42,128 nucleotides of DNA from an uncultured Anaerolineae bacterium (GCA_937922795.1 CALAJK010000013.1:1-42128); one strand, 5' to 3'. Positions 8,547 through 17,370 are shown, counted from the stretch's first letter. Notes: generated from the letters alone by a model not told the origin. Translations and numbers: made by a program.

Positions 8547-11384
8547 TTACACCTTCGTGACCTTGACGATCATGTCACAGTAAGCTGGTTGGCCCATGAT
8601 CGGCGATAATGCGTCCGGGTCGACGATGTTATTATGGTTGGGCGACACGTCACGGAAGTCATAGGTCTTGCCTAAGCCGGGGCTGAAGCGGCCACCACCA
8701 CCCAGAGGTAACCGCAGCACACCGGGCATGATCGTCTCTACTAGATAGACCTTGCCGCGCGTGCTGTGGCCCAGCGGTGTGGAAAGCTCGACTAGGTCGC
8801 CGCTCTTCAGCCCAAGGCGTGCGCCATCAGCAGCGTTCATTTGAATGACGCCAATGCACCATGTACCCTTCGGAACACGCACCTGGCGACCAGTCGGCGC
8901 GGGGCCATCGGCGCCGACAATGATTTCTTCAACGACACGCTCATCGTTGAACGGCATCCACAAGTCTTCAGTTGGAATGCGCCCCAACCAGTCCACCATC
9001 TGCGTGCCGGACATTGCGTGATGAATGCGCCCTGAGACGACCAGGAACGGATATTCATCCTTGTACTGAACATAGTCTGGGTTGGTGTAGGGGTTCCAGA
9101 TGGTCTCGAACCAGTAGAAACTTCTGGGGTATTTCTCCCAGCCCAGCGCACGCAAAGCCGGCGGGGTGTCGTTAGCTTCTTCGATAAGCTTGTTGTACTT
9201 GGCATAACGGCCTTTGCGTTGTGTCTCGCCGTCTTTTTCGACCTCGTAGTCCCAAACAAACTCGACTTTCTTGCTGTCGGTTTGCAGAACTCCGCCATTG
9301 TTAAAGCGATACCAACTCATCGGCCAGACAGCGACGCCGTTATGGTCACGGATCCACTGCGCCGTGACAGGTTCACCTCTGATCTCCTTTTTCTCGTCGT
9401 CAATCGTAACGCGACCTGCTTCTAAGGAGTCTGGTGTGCCGAGTATCCGGTAGTTTACAGGATAGTCGGGATACGGCAGTGGGACGCCAGCATTGACTCG
9501 ACCTGGAGACACTTTGAGCGCTTCGTTCCAGAAATCTTCCTCAGTGGGGTATTTCTCCCAGAAGTCGGCTGGGTTGATGTCTGGGTCGCCTTTTTCGTGC
9601 AGCTTGCGCGCCAGCGCCATCATGATGTCGTACTGCGACTTCGACTCGTACATCTTGTCGATGACGAAATCGCGCAGGTAGATCAGCGGGTGGCTAGGGT
9701 AAATATCGGACAGGCTCATACGCTCTAGGTAGCTGGCTTCTGGCAGCACCACATCCGCGTACATACCGGTCTCTAGGAACGGCGTGTCAATGTAGACAAC
9801 AAGATCTACATTGTAGTCGTCGCCATTCTTCTTCGTCAGCGCTTCTACCCACGCCTGAGTGTTAGAGCCTGTGATCACGGGATTGCCAGTGCGCAGGAAG
9901 AAAGCGCGAATAGGGTATTCATGCCCCCGGAACGGGCCGTAACGCAGCTTGACACCCTCGTTGAAGCGGCGCGGGTAATCGCCTACTACGTCATCCCAGG
10001 CCGCCGGCCAGTCACCGTACCAGTCCATGTGCAGTTGCTCCTGCGTGCCGGTGACGCTGCGGCCATTGATTCGGCGAGTGACTTCGCGCCGATTGAAAGC
10101 GCCGCCACTCGCATTACCCCCCTTGCTGCTTTTGACGATCTCGGTGTCAATTGCCCCGCCCGGGACTTCCATATTGCCGGTGATGACGTTCAAGGCTGTG
10201 CCGATGATCGAAGCGACATAGCCGTTGTAGTGATGACCGATGCCATTCATGCCCCAGACCCAAGCAGCCGGCTTGGTAATACCGAAAGTGTGAGCCAATT
10301 CAGCGATAGTTTCAGCCTTGATATCCGTGCGCTGTTCAGCCCATTCCAGCGTGAAGTAGTTGAGGCCATTGACAGGATCGGTCTTGTCCCACCAGCTTTT
10401 GAATTCTTGCTCGAATTCTTCCCAGCCCTGGCTGTATTCCAGGAATGACCAATCGATGTATCTGCGGAAGGGATTATCATCGCTGTGGTTTTCGAGAATG
10501 TAGCGCAGCACGGCTGCGAACAGATCAGGGTCAGTGCCAGGGCGGATCGGAATCCACTGGTCGGCTTTCGTTGCCGTGTTGGACAGCGCCGGATCAATGA
10601 CGACGATCCTTGCGCCCGCGAGTTTGGCTTCCACCGTGCCGCGTGACTCATAGACAATACGGGTAGCTGTGAAGGGATTCCAGCCGGCATAAACGATGAG
10701 TCGCGTGCGGTAACTGTAGTCGTTTTTCAGACTGCCATCGGGCTGGCGCACCATCACCGGGCGCATGATGTCCGGTTCGACCCGTTTACCACCAAACATG
10801 AGTTTGGGTCCATGGCGACGAGGCGTATCGCAAATGGAGCCGTGTTCGACAGTGTGCGGTGTGCCGAAAGCGCGGAAAAGGTAGTAATAAGGATCGCGAT
10901 CAGTGACATCGCCCGCGTCCATGATGACCGCTTCAGGACCGCTTTCTGCTTTGATCTGGAGCAGCTTGTCAGCGATATAGTCCAGCGCTTCGTCCCAGGA
11001 GACGCGCCGGAACTTACCTTCGCCGCGTTCACCCACGCGAATCATGGGATATTTAATTCTGTTAGCGTTGTAGGCCATCTGTAAGCCAGACGCGCCTTTG
11101 GCACAGATCACCCCAGAGTTCAGAGGTGCATGGTTGTTGCCATAGATCGCTGAAGCAACGCCATTTTCCACACGGACCGCCAGGCCACATTCAGCCGGGC
11201 ACATCACACAAGCGGTGTAAACGGTCTTTGTCCGCAGGCGATCTTGTACGGCTTGGGCGCTGATGCGCGAAAAGCCGGTACCGAGTGCGCTGTAAGCTGC
11301 CAGGCCGCCGGCAGTGATGCCGCTCACCTTCAGGAAATTCCGCCGCGAAATGGTATTTTCCCGTTGTTTAGTCGTCATCATCAT
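8547..11384 (-). CDS. Tat-exported molybdopterin oxidoreductase catalytic subunit (Psr/Phs/Ttr/Arr-like)
   Basis: A 945-residue catalytic subunit of the complex iron-sulfur molybdoenzyme family. It has a Tat signal (SRRNFLK, R14-R15), then a [4Fe-4S] site C59-x2-C62-x3-C66-x27-C94. C185 in HGSICDTPRRHG is at the place of the molybdenum ligand, as expected for Cys-ligated enzymes such as polysulfide, thiosulfate, tetrathionate and arsenate reductases. Further blocks include AAWVWGMNGIGHHYNG, GNMEVPGGAID and the C-terminal dinucleotide-binding domain. There are three in-frame ATGs at 11384, 11381 and 11378. A GGGGG run lies immediately upstream, which favours the third. The length and the TtrSR-like regulator favour a tetrathionate- or polysulfide-type substrate, but this is inference. 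Arsenate remains possible. Confidence 0.9.
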   Translation of the reverse strand: MMMTTKQRENTISRRNFLKVSGITAGGLAAYSALGTGFSRISAQAVQDRLRTKTVYTACVMCPAECGLAVRVENGVASAIYGNNHAPLNSGVICAKGASGLQMAYNANRIKYPMIRVGERGEGKFRRVSWDEALDYIADKLLQIKAESGPEAVIMDAGDVTDRDPYYYLFRAFGTPHTVEHGSICDTPRRHGPKLMFGGKRVEPDIMRPVMVRQPDGSLKNDYSYRTRLIVYAGWNPFTATRIVYESRGTVEAKLAGARIVVIDPALSNTATKADQWIPIRPGTDPDLFAAVLRYILENHSDDNPFRRYIDWSFLEYSQGWEEFEQEFKSWWDKTDPVNGLNYFTLEWAEQRTDIKAETIAELAHTFGITKPAAWVWGMNGIGHHYNGYVASIIGTALNVITGNMEVPGGAIDTEIVKSSKGGNASGGAFNRREVTRRINGRSVTGTQEQLHMDWYGDWPAAWDDVVGDYPRRFNEGVKLRYGPFRGHEYPIRAFFLRTGNPVITGSNTQAWVEALTKKNGDDYNVDLVVYIDTPFLETGMYADVVLPEASYLERMSLSDIYPSHPLIYLRDFVIDKMYESKSQYDIMMALARKLHEKGDPDINPADFWEKYPTEEDFWNEALKVSPGRVNAGVPLPYPDYPVNYRILGTPDSLEAGRVTIDDEKKEIRGEPVTAQWIRDHNGVAVWPMSWYRFNNGGVLQTDSKKVEFVWDYEVEKDGETQRKGRYAKYNKLIEEANDTPPALRALGWEKYPRSFYWFETIWNPYTNPDYVQYKDEYPFLVVSGRIHHAMSGTQMVDWLGRIPTEDLWMPFNDERVVEEIIVGADGPAPTGRQVRVPKGTWCIGVIQMNAADGARLGLKSGDLVELSTPLGHSTRGKVYLVETIMPGVLRLPLGGGGRFSPGLGKTYDFRDVSPNHNNIVDPDALSPIMGQPAYCDMIVKVTKV

Positions 11385-11389
11385 ACCCC

Positions 11390-12301
11390 CTAAACCAGAT
11401 AGAAGACTTTGGGATCAGTGCCCAATTCTTCTTTGAGCCGCATCACATTAGGCTGGGCGATCAACTCCGAAACCAAGCTGGTTGGATCGTTCATATCGCC
11501 GAAGTATGTCGCCCGCCCCATGCAGCTCAACACGCAGGCGGGAAGATCACCGCGCTCGATGCGATGGATGCAGAAGTGACACTTGCGCACATTTCCGATT
11601 GGAGAAGCGCCGCTGGCCCGGTCATAGTCTCGACCATATTCTGGTGTGGGCAGCAGTTCATAGGGTTGGCGTTCGCCCCCCTCGCTGTCTCCGTAAAAGT
11701 TGCCAAAATCGAAGTAGCGAGCTGAGTAGGGGCAGGCGGTCATGCAGTACCGACAGCCAATGCAGCGGTCGTAGTCCACAATGGTGATGCCGTCTGGGCG
11801 CATGTATGTCGCATGAACCGGACAGACTGGAACACAGGGGGGGTTATTGCATTGCAGGCAAGGGCGCGGCACGAAGCGGCGTTTGACATTGGGGAAAGTG
11901 CCGCTAGTTTCTGTCATAACGGGTCGGTACGTAACCCCTGGCGGCAGCTTATTTTCGGTCACACAGGCGATATTGCAGCCGTTGCAACCCGTGCATTTAC
12001 GTAGATCAATCACCATTGCCCATTTGCGTTCTGCCATCGGCTTTTGCAGCGCGCGCCGCAGGTCTTGCATCATACGGACGACTGGATGCTCTCCTTCTAC
12101 CGCATCTGGTAGATCGGGCAACGGCACTAGATCTTGTTGTGCCTGTTCAGCAGGAGCAGCGCTGACAGCCTGTGCCTCACCCATTAGGGCTGGCGCGACT
12201 AAGCCGGCAAAAACACCGCTGGCGAATTTAGCCAGAAAAGAGCGCCGACTGGAGTCGTCACCAGCCAGTGCTTTGTCTAACAACTTATCATCTTGTGTCA
12301 T
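11390..12301 (-). CDS. Four-cluster iron-sulfur electron-transfer subunit
   Basis: A 303-residue PsrB/TtrB/NrfC-type subunit carrying electrons between the membrane and catalytic subunits. Four Cys groups fit four [4Fe-4S] clusters: [41 protein letters not shown]; and KCHFC with a later ACVLSC. The N-terminus contains a twin-Arg signal ([17 protein letters not shown]), so it has its own export signal as TtrB does. ATG at 12301 is preferred over TTG at 12307 because AAGGAG lies eight bases before it. It is the first gene of the operon, and the molybdopterin gene starts a few bases after its stop. Transcription probably begins near 12485, giving a leader of about 180 nt. Confidence 0.92.
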   Translation of the reverse strand: MTQDDKLLDKALAGDDSSRRSFLAKFASGVFAGLVAPALMGEAQAVSAAPAEQAQQDLVPLPDLPDAVEGEHPVVRMMQDLRRALQKPMAERKWAMVIDLRKCTGCNGCNIACVTENKLPPGVTYRPVMTETSGTFPNVKRRFVPRPCLQCNNPPCVPVCPVHATYMRPDGITIVDYDRCIGCRYCMTACPYSARYFDFGNFYGDSEGGERQPYELLPTPEYGRDYDRASGASPIGNVRKCHFCIHRIERGDLPACVLSCMGRATYFGDMNDPTSLVSELIAQPNVMRLKEELGTDPKVFYLV

Positions 12302-12491
12302 ATCCAACTCTCCTTACGTTTACGCGAACACCCTCGAACGTCATGTCTGAGTGCTCGCTTGCGTTGGGTTGAAAGCTTGCCTACAAAAATTTATTGTGTA
12401 TGTCTCCCGATTTAGGTGATTTCATCTGCTTAACGGCTGCGACGCATACAGCTACTGTTCCACAGCAGGTGTTCCGTCGCTTATATATGAG

Positions 12492-12520
12492 ATTATAGAA
12501 AACGCCGGAACCGACCGTAA
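12492..12520 (-). promoter_or_regulatory. Promoter of the oxidoreductase operon
   Basis: On the - strand a perfect TATAAT (12497 to 12492) is preceded, after exactly 17 bases, by TTACGG (12520 to 12515). The poor -35 match suggests a need for an activator. Transcription would start near 12485. Confidence 0.6.
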
Positions 12521-12538
12521 CTAGGAGAATTCCTAGTT
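12519..12538. promoter_or_regulatory. Palindrome overlapping the -35 box, candidate NarL-type operator
   Basis: AACTAGGA (12519-12526) and TCCTAGTT (12531-12538) are exact complements around GAAT. The centre (12528.5) is about 43 bases upstream of the predicted start, the usual spot for an activator touching RNA polymerase at the -35 element. The NarL-type regulator at 5513-6160 is the obvious candidate ligand. No second copy was noticed in the window. Confidence 0.5.
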
Positions 12539-12569
12539 CATCGACAAGAGAAGAGACCCGGATTAGGCT

Positions 12570-12587
12570 GGCAGCAGTACTGCTGCC
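12570..12587. repeat. Perfect 18-bp palindrome
   Basis: GGCAGCAGTACTGCTGCC is its own reverse complement. It lies between the operon promoter and the divergent ABC ATPase gene. It may be an operator or a cruciform-prone site. No gene is seen in the rest of 12302-12711. Confidence 0.45.
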
Positions 12588-12667
12588 GGTCTAGCAGCTC
12601 AACAATTGAGATTTATGTCCAGAGCTCAGATGAAAGCAATGAAAGCAACTTCCCGCTATGCACCGCG

Positions 12668-12678
12668 TACTATACAAT
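12668..12678 (+). promoter_or_regulatory. Possible -10 element for the ABC ATPase gene
   Basis: TATACAAT at 12671-12678 lies 34 bases before the chosen ATG. No good -35 box is seen 16-18 bases upstream, so the call is weak. Confidence 0.3.
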
Positions 12679-12711
12679 GGTTTTGTCAAGAGCTCAGGAG
12701 TGATGAAGTGC

Positions 12712-13413
12712 ATGGCTGAAACAAACGTGGTGATCCGGACACGCGGTCTGGAGAAAGAGCTGCCGCTGGGCAGCTACACGATCCGGGCGCTGCGCGGCGT
12801 GGACCTCGATATCTACGCCGGGGAGATGGTCGGCATTGTCGGGCCATCAGGCAGCGGCAAGAGCACGCTGTTGGGCTTGATCGGCGGCCTGGACACGCCG
12901 ACGCGCGGACGGATCGAGATTGACGGCGTGGATATCACCCGTATGAGCGAAGATCAACTCACCGAGATTCGGAACGAGAAGATCGGGTTCATCTTTCAAT
13001 TCTTCAACCTGATCCCAACGCTCACGGCGCTGGAGAACGTTTCGCTGCCGGTGCAGTTCGCGCGCAAGCGGCAATTTCACCCAGAAAAACGCGCCAAAGA
13101 ACTGCTGACGATGCTCGGTATGAAAGACCGAATGCGTCACCGCCCAGCCGAATTGTCCGGCGGGCAGCAGCAGCGGGTGGCGATCGCCCGCGCCCTGGCG
13201 AATAACCCGCCGCTGATCTTGGCAGACGAGCCAACCGGCAACCTAGACACAGAATCGGGGGCGATGGTAATGGATACGCTGGAAACGATTCGTCGCGATT
13301 CGGGCACGACGGTCGTCATCGTCACGCATGATCCACAGCTTGCCCGGCGCGCCGACCGGATCATCACCCTGGTGGACGGTCAAATCGTGAACGGCCGAAC
13401 TGCGCCGCGGTGA
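12712..13413 (+). CDS. MacB/LolD-type ABC transporter ATPase without a permease
   Basis: A 233-residue ATPase with Walker A GPSGSGKST, Q-loop IFQFFNLIPTLTALENV, signature LSGGQQQRVAIARAL, Walker B LILADEPTGNLD and the H-loop His (VIVTHD). The FFNLIPTLTALENV stretch is typical of the MacB/LolD/FtsE group, which powers mechanotransmission permeases rather than classical importers. ATG at 12712 was chosen because AGGAG ends 11 bases upstream. ATG at 12703 would be too close to it, and the frame also extends upstream to 12658. No FtsX-type permease gene lies next to it: the downstream gene encodes a VWA-FHA protein. It must pair with a permease elsewhere or serve a different role. Confidence 0.9.
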   Translation: MAETNVVIRTRGLEKELPLGSYTIRALRGVDLDIYAGEMVGIVGPSGSGKSTLLGLIGGLDTPTRGRIEIDGVDITRMSEDQLTEIRNEKIGFIFQFFNLIPTLTALENVSLPVQFARKRQFHPEKRAKELLTMLGMKDRMRHRPAELSGGQQQRVAIARALANNPPLILADEPTGNLDTESGAMVMDTLETIRRDSGTTVVIVTHDPQLARRADRIITLVDGQIVNGRTAPR

Positions 13414-13441
13414 ACTCCCGCCTGCCTGCGGCTCAAATGTG

Positions 13442-13450
13442 TGCTACAAT
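13442..13450 (+). promoter_or_regulatory. Extended -10 element before the VWA-FHA gene
   Basis: TGCTACAAT gives an extended -10 (TG, one base, TACAAT) 35 bases before the chosen ATG. No convincing -35 hexamer is seen, which is tolerated in extended -10 promoters. Confidence 0.4.
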
Positions 13451-13485
13451 ACCCTTCCGCAGTCGCACACAGGACAGCAAGCGTC

Positions 13486-15102
13486 ATGCAGGCCGATTTC
13501 CTCCTTGACTATGATGTGGTGACCGTCGAACAGCCTCACCGGCTGTATCTAATGGCGCGCCTGATGGCCGGGCCGGCGCTCAAGACCAGCCAGCGCCGCC
13601 CGCTGAACCTGGGGTTGGTGATCGATCGCAGCGGGTCAATGACCGGCGACAAGCTGGCCTTCACCCGCCATGCCGCCCAGTTTCTGGTGCAAAACCTGGG
13701 GGCGGAAGATCTGCTGAGCATCGTGTTGTACAACGATGTGATCGAAGTGCTGATGCCGCCGGAGCCCGTCGCCCATAAAGATTTGATCAACCAGCGCATC
13801 GCCGCCATCAAAGCCAGCGGCACGACCAACCTCAGCGGCGGCTGGTTGGAAGGCTGCAAGCTGGTACGCGCCGGCTGGCGGGAAGATCGTCTGAACCGGG
13901 TGATCTTGATGAGCGACGGCCTGGCAAACCGCGGCATCACCGATCACTCTCGGTTGGTGTCGCTGGCCCGGCAGAAGTTCAACGAAGGTGTCAGCACCAC
14001 CACGATGGGTCTGGGCAGCGATTTCAACGAAGATCTGCTGATGGCGATGGCTGATGCTGGCGGCGGCGCGTTCTACTTCATCGAAAGCCCAGAGGTCACC
14101 CCCCAGATTTTCCAGGAAGAGTTGAGCGGGCTGCTGAACGTGGTCGGCCAGAACCTAGTCGTGACGCTCCAACTGACGCCGCAGGTCGCCAGCGTGCGGC
14201 AGCTTAACGCATACCCGACAGAACGTCTGAAAGACGGCGTCGTGTTCCGTCTGGGCGATATCTTCGGCGAGGAGATCAAAACGCTCGTGCTAGAGCTGGG
14301 CGTGCCGGCGCTGCGCGAGGTGGGCGAACGCCAGATCGCGATGCTGCGATTCGAATATGACGAGATTATGCTAGCCGGGACGCAGCATCGGGTCATCGAA
14401 CTGCCAGTACGCATCAACGTGGCGCAGGCGGGCGCGCTGCCGCCGATGGTGAACGCGAACGTGCGCCGTTCCGCGCTGCTGCTGCTGGCGGCGCAGGCGC
14501 GGCGCGAAGCCATTCGATCGGCAGATGCAGGTGATTTCAAAGAGGCGTCTCAATTTTTACGGTCTGCCGCCAATATGATCGCCCAATCGTCGCTGACAGG
14601 TGAAGACCTGGACGAAGAGCGCGAGTCGCTGCTCCGGCAGGCGAAAGACCTGGAACATGGCGCGGCGGCCTATACGGGCTACAGCCGCAAGTCCATGCTG
14701 ACGCAGGCCTTCTACACCACCCACGACCGGCACCAAAGCTCGCAAATGCTGCGAACGCGCGAGGTGTCGCGGATCATGAAGCCGGTGACGGCTGAACGCC
14801 GTGCAGGCATGGCGCCGACCTTCGTCCTGTGGAACCGACGAGCGTTCCCATTGGAAAAAGAGCTGATCCGTATCGGGCGCGCCTCGCAGAACGATATCGT
14901 GATTGACCGACGTTCGGTCTCACGCTTCCACTGCCAGATCAGGCGGGATGGCGACCGCCTGCTGCTGGAAGATTTGAGCAGCACCAACGGCACGTATGTG
15001 AATGACGCCCGCTTAGATGGCTTCCACGCGCTCAGCGTGGGCGACAGCATTCGCATCGGCGATGAATACCTGGTGTTCAGCGATCCCGACGCGGACGACT
15101 AA
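13486..15102 (+). CDS. VWA domain protein with C-terminal FHA domain
   Basis: A 538-residue protein without a signal peptide. The von Willebrand factor A domain (about residues 40-220) has a full metal site: D47 in DRSGSM, the Thr in SGTTNLSGG and the Asp in MSDGLANRG. A beta-rich middle region and a helical part with many Ala follow. The last 90 residues form a forkhead-associated domain (RIGRASQNDIVID, SRFHCQI, LLEDLSSTNGTYVND), a phosphothreonine-binding module. ATG at 13486 is supported by AGGAC ten bases upstream, whereas a GTG at 13441 lies inside the predicted promoter. The combination suggests a scaffold responding to Ser/Thr phosphorylation, but no kinase gene is in the window. Confidence 0.88.
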   Translation: MQADFLLDYDVVTVEQPHRLYLMARLMAGPALKTSQRRPLNLGLVIDRSGSMTGDKLAFTRHAAQFLVQNLGAEDLLSIVLYNDVIEVLMPPEPVAHKDLINQRIAAIKASGTTNLSGGWLEGCKLVRAGWREDRLNRVILMSDGLANRGITDHSRLVSLARQKFNEGVSTTTMGLGSDFNEDLLMAMADAGGGAFYFIESPEVTPQIFQEELSGLLNVVGQNLVVTLQLTPQVASVRQLNAYPTERLKDGVVFRLGDIFGEEIKTLVLELGVPALREVGERQIAMLRFEYDEIMLAGTQHRVIELPVRINVAQAGALPPMVNANVRRSALLLLAAQARREAIRSADAGDFKEASQFLRSAANMIAQSSLTGEDLDEERESLLRQAKDLEHGAAAYTGYSRKSMLTQAFYTTHDRHQSSQMLRTREVSRIMKPVTAERRAGMAPTFVLWNRRAFPLEKELIRIGRASQNDIVIDRRSVSRFHCQIRRDGDRLLLEDLSSTNGTYVNDARLDGFHALSVGDSIRIGDEYLVFSDPDADD

Positions 15103-15143
15103 CCTGTTTCTGCCTGCTTTTGCTCCCAGGAGTTCATGCCAAA

Positions 15144-15704
15144 ATGACCACATATGAAACGTTTCCGGTTGAAGTCGCCGGGATCAAGCGCAATTTGCGC
15201 TTGTTTGAGATTAAGCCCGGTGTGCGCATCGCCATCCTCAACATTCTGGGCGATACCGAATTGGTGGAGGCGGTCAGCCGTGAACTGGCGCCGCAACTGC
15301 GCGTTCATCAACCCGATGCGTTGGTGACTGCCGAGGCGAAAGCCATCCCGCTGGCGCACGCCCTGTCTGTTCAGATGAACAACCTGCCGTATGTGGTGCT
15401 GCGCAAGTCTTACAAACCCTATATGGGCGACGCATTGCAATCGGAGACGTTGAGCATCACCACCGGCGCGCCGCAGACCCTGTTTCTGGACGAGAAAGAT
15501 CGGGGATTGGTAGCCGGCAAACGGGTCGTCATTGTAGATGATGTCATCTCGACCGGCAGCACGCTTCAGGGTCTGCGCCTCATCATGGGCAAGGCGGGGG
15601 CGCAGGTGGTGGCAGAAGCGGCTATCTTCACCGAAGGCGACCGGGCGACCTGGTCAAATATCATCGCGCTTGGCCACCTGCCCGTGTGGGTTGATAGCAG
15701 GTAA
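15144..15704 (+). CDS. Type I phosphoribosyltransferase (adenine/xanthine PRT-like)
   Basis: A 186-residue protein with the PRPP-binding motif VVIVDDVISTGSTLQG (about residues 130-145) and an N-terminal arrangement like adenine and xanthine phosphoribosyltransferases (ALVTAEAKAIPLAHALS, then PYVVLRKSYKPYM). It would transfer ribose-5-phosphate from PRPP to a nucleobase, or act as a PRPP-responsive regulator. ATG at 15144 follows AGGAG by 11 bases. It comes 41 bases after the VWA-FHA gene on the same strand and may be co-transcribed. The substrate base cannot be decided from sequence alone. Confidence 0.82.
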   Translation: MTTYETFPVEVAGIKRNLRLFEIKPGVRIAILNILGDTELVEAVSRELAPQLRVHQPDALVTAEAKAIPLAHALSVQMNNLPYVVLRKSYKPYMGDALQSETLSITTGAPQTLFLDEKDRGLVAGKRVVIVDDVISTGSTLQGLRLIMGKAGAQVVAEAAIFTEGDRATWSNIIALGHLPVWVDSR

Positions 15705-15722
15705 GATGCGAATGCGCCGGGT

Positions 15723-16780
15723 TCACCGACCCGGATCGTCGCCGAACCAGCGGTCGTAAAGCTGGCGGTACGTGCCGTCCTCGTTCATCGCCAGGATCGC
15801 CTGGTTAATTGGCTCCCGGTAGGGACTGCCAGTGGGCAGCGCGATGCCGTAGTTCTCGTGTTCTAGAATGCCGGGCAGGACGCGCACTACGCCCCGACCT
15901 TCGTTCGCGGCATAATATCGTAGACCATAGCATCCGCCTGGCCGCCGGCGATCAGCGCGAAGGCCTCATCAACCTTGGTCACGGCGAAGGCTGGAATGCG
16001 GGCGTGCGTCAGATAGCGAGCGCCAGTGCTGCCGGCCAGGGTTACAACGCGCTTGCCGAGCAGGTCGTTCGGGCTGTTAATGGTCCCCGTCAGCCCTTCA
16101 ACGGTCAGCGTGGTCGTGATGACGGCGGTGAAATTGGCGATGAGGATGACGCTGGCGAACATCCAGATGATGCTGATCAGACGGCCTAGCGGACTGCGCG
16201 GCGATTTATCGCCGAAGCCGGCGGCCACCGTCGTGGCAGCCCACCACAGCGACTCGCCCAGGCCGCGCCAGTACCCACGCGGGAACTCTGGGTTCCGAGA
16301 ACGCTCAACCAACCAGATAAGATGAGCAGCCATCAGCATCAGCAGCCCTAATCCGATCAACGCTTGCAAGAAGACCGGCGAAATGATGCCGCTGATGATT
16401 CTGAAAACGTCCGGGTTCGCGACCTGCGCCGAGATCATGATCTGCAGGCCTGAGTTGAAGTACGGATACGAGAAATCAATCCGCTGCTCGCGCTCTTTGG
16501 TGATGCTGATGCCGGCGATCGCGACGTCGGCGCGGCCGGTCTCGACGGCCTCCAGCTGCTCGCTCACTGTGGTGACCTCGATCCACTCGTAGGTGACGCC
16601 GATGCGCCGGGCGATCTCCTCCCACAGCTCGATGCTGAAGCCCCGCCACCGGTCGCCTTCGCGAAACACCAGCGGGACAAACGGCTTGGTGACCACGCGC
16701 AGCGGTCCAGCCTCAGTCTGGGCAACCGCTGGCTGAACTGCCAGCCCCACATGCGCGCAGAAGAAAATGGCGAGCAGCAT
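15723..16780 (-). pseudogene. Frameshifted ionotropic glutamate receptor-like channel
   Basis: The gene starts at ATG 16780 with a signal peptide (MLLAIFFCAHVGLAVQPAVA). A split periplasmic binding domain follows: lobe one has RVVTKPFVPLVFREGDRWRG and IDFSYPYFNSG, then a helix IISPVFLQALIGLGLLMLM, a pore loop with TTVAAGFGDKSP, a second helix LGRLISIIWMFASVILIANF, then lobe two. This is the M1-pore-M2 layout of prokaryotic GluR0-type channels, with GFGD where potassium channels have GYGD. The first frame stops at 15887. The rest of lobe two (YAANEGRGVVRVLPGIL to YRQLYDRWFGDDPGR) continues in another frame to a TGA at 15723, so a small indel lies near 15905-15925. The frame also extends upstream to 16960 without a signal. 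It may be a real pseudogene or a sequencing error. Confidence 0.78.
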
Positions 16781-17081
16781 GCACCTAAGGCCAAAGTGAG
16801 TGGCCAGCGGGCGGCCGTGCGCGCTGTAGGCTATGTTCTCACAAGGCGCGCAGCCTAACGCCTGCGTCATACTGTCTGCTGTCTGGCATGAGACGGTGGC
16901 TCGGGTTTGCTGCTCGCTGTTGAGCCCTGGGGCGTTTTGCAAGATCAATCGCGATATCATGGTTGAAATTGAGCGGGTAGAGCAGCGGCGCGCCGCCGTT
17001 GATAGCCAGATTGTTCGGTCGCGTCGCTCGTTCAGCCGCTTCTGCCAGCGCCGCGGGACTGACCCTTAAGGCTGGGTACAG

Positions 17082-17291
17082 TCAGCCCCTGGGACGCTTG
17101 AATACAGCGCGTGCTCCCCGGTCGCCATCCCATTCAAAATTCATCAGCTCCCAGCCGCCGCTGGCATATTTGTTGAGCTGTTCGGTGAATTTATCTGCGT
17201 TGGCGAAGACGTCTACGCCTTGACTTTCAGCGCCGGGCAAAGGTTCGCGCGCTTGGATATAGACGACCAGATATTCCCAGTTTGGCATCAT
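17082..17291 (-). CDS. Small DUF4177-like protein
   Basis: A 69-residue protein with MPNWEYLVVYIQ at the start, ADKFTEQLNKYASGGWELMNFEW in the middle and a basic end (RAVFKRPRG). The W-E-Y start and the L-N-x-x-x-x-G-G-W-E-L core are the hallmark of DUF4177, a small beta-alpha-beta fold of unknown role. Two adjacent ATGs (17291, 17288) could start it. The frame extends further upstream, but the family begins here. It stands alone between a channel pseudogene and a lipoprotein gene. Confidence 0.7.
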   Translation of the reverse strand: MMPNWEYLVVYIQAREPLPGAESQGVDVFANADKFTEQLNKYASGGWELMNFEWDGDRGARAVFKRPRG

Positions 17292-17370
17292 ACGCTCTTT
17301 CGCCTCGATCTGTAGACACGCCTTACTATAACACACAATGCTAGAGGCTGGCCGCGGTTGAGCGAGACTT

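Noticed and set aside
2254..12301. Arsenite oxidase/arsenate reductase system (aioXSR, arx or arr)
   Set aside because: The kinase and regulator are NarX/NarL type rather than AioS/AioR type, and the PhnD-like protein has no Cys beyond the lipobox. An arsenate substrate for the catalytic subunit cannot be excluded, so this was downgraded, not disproved.
16781..16960. 60-residue N-terminal extension of the channel gene
   Set aside because: The extension shows no domain and would bury the signal peptide, which starts cleanly at 16780.
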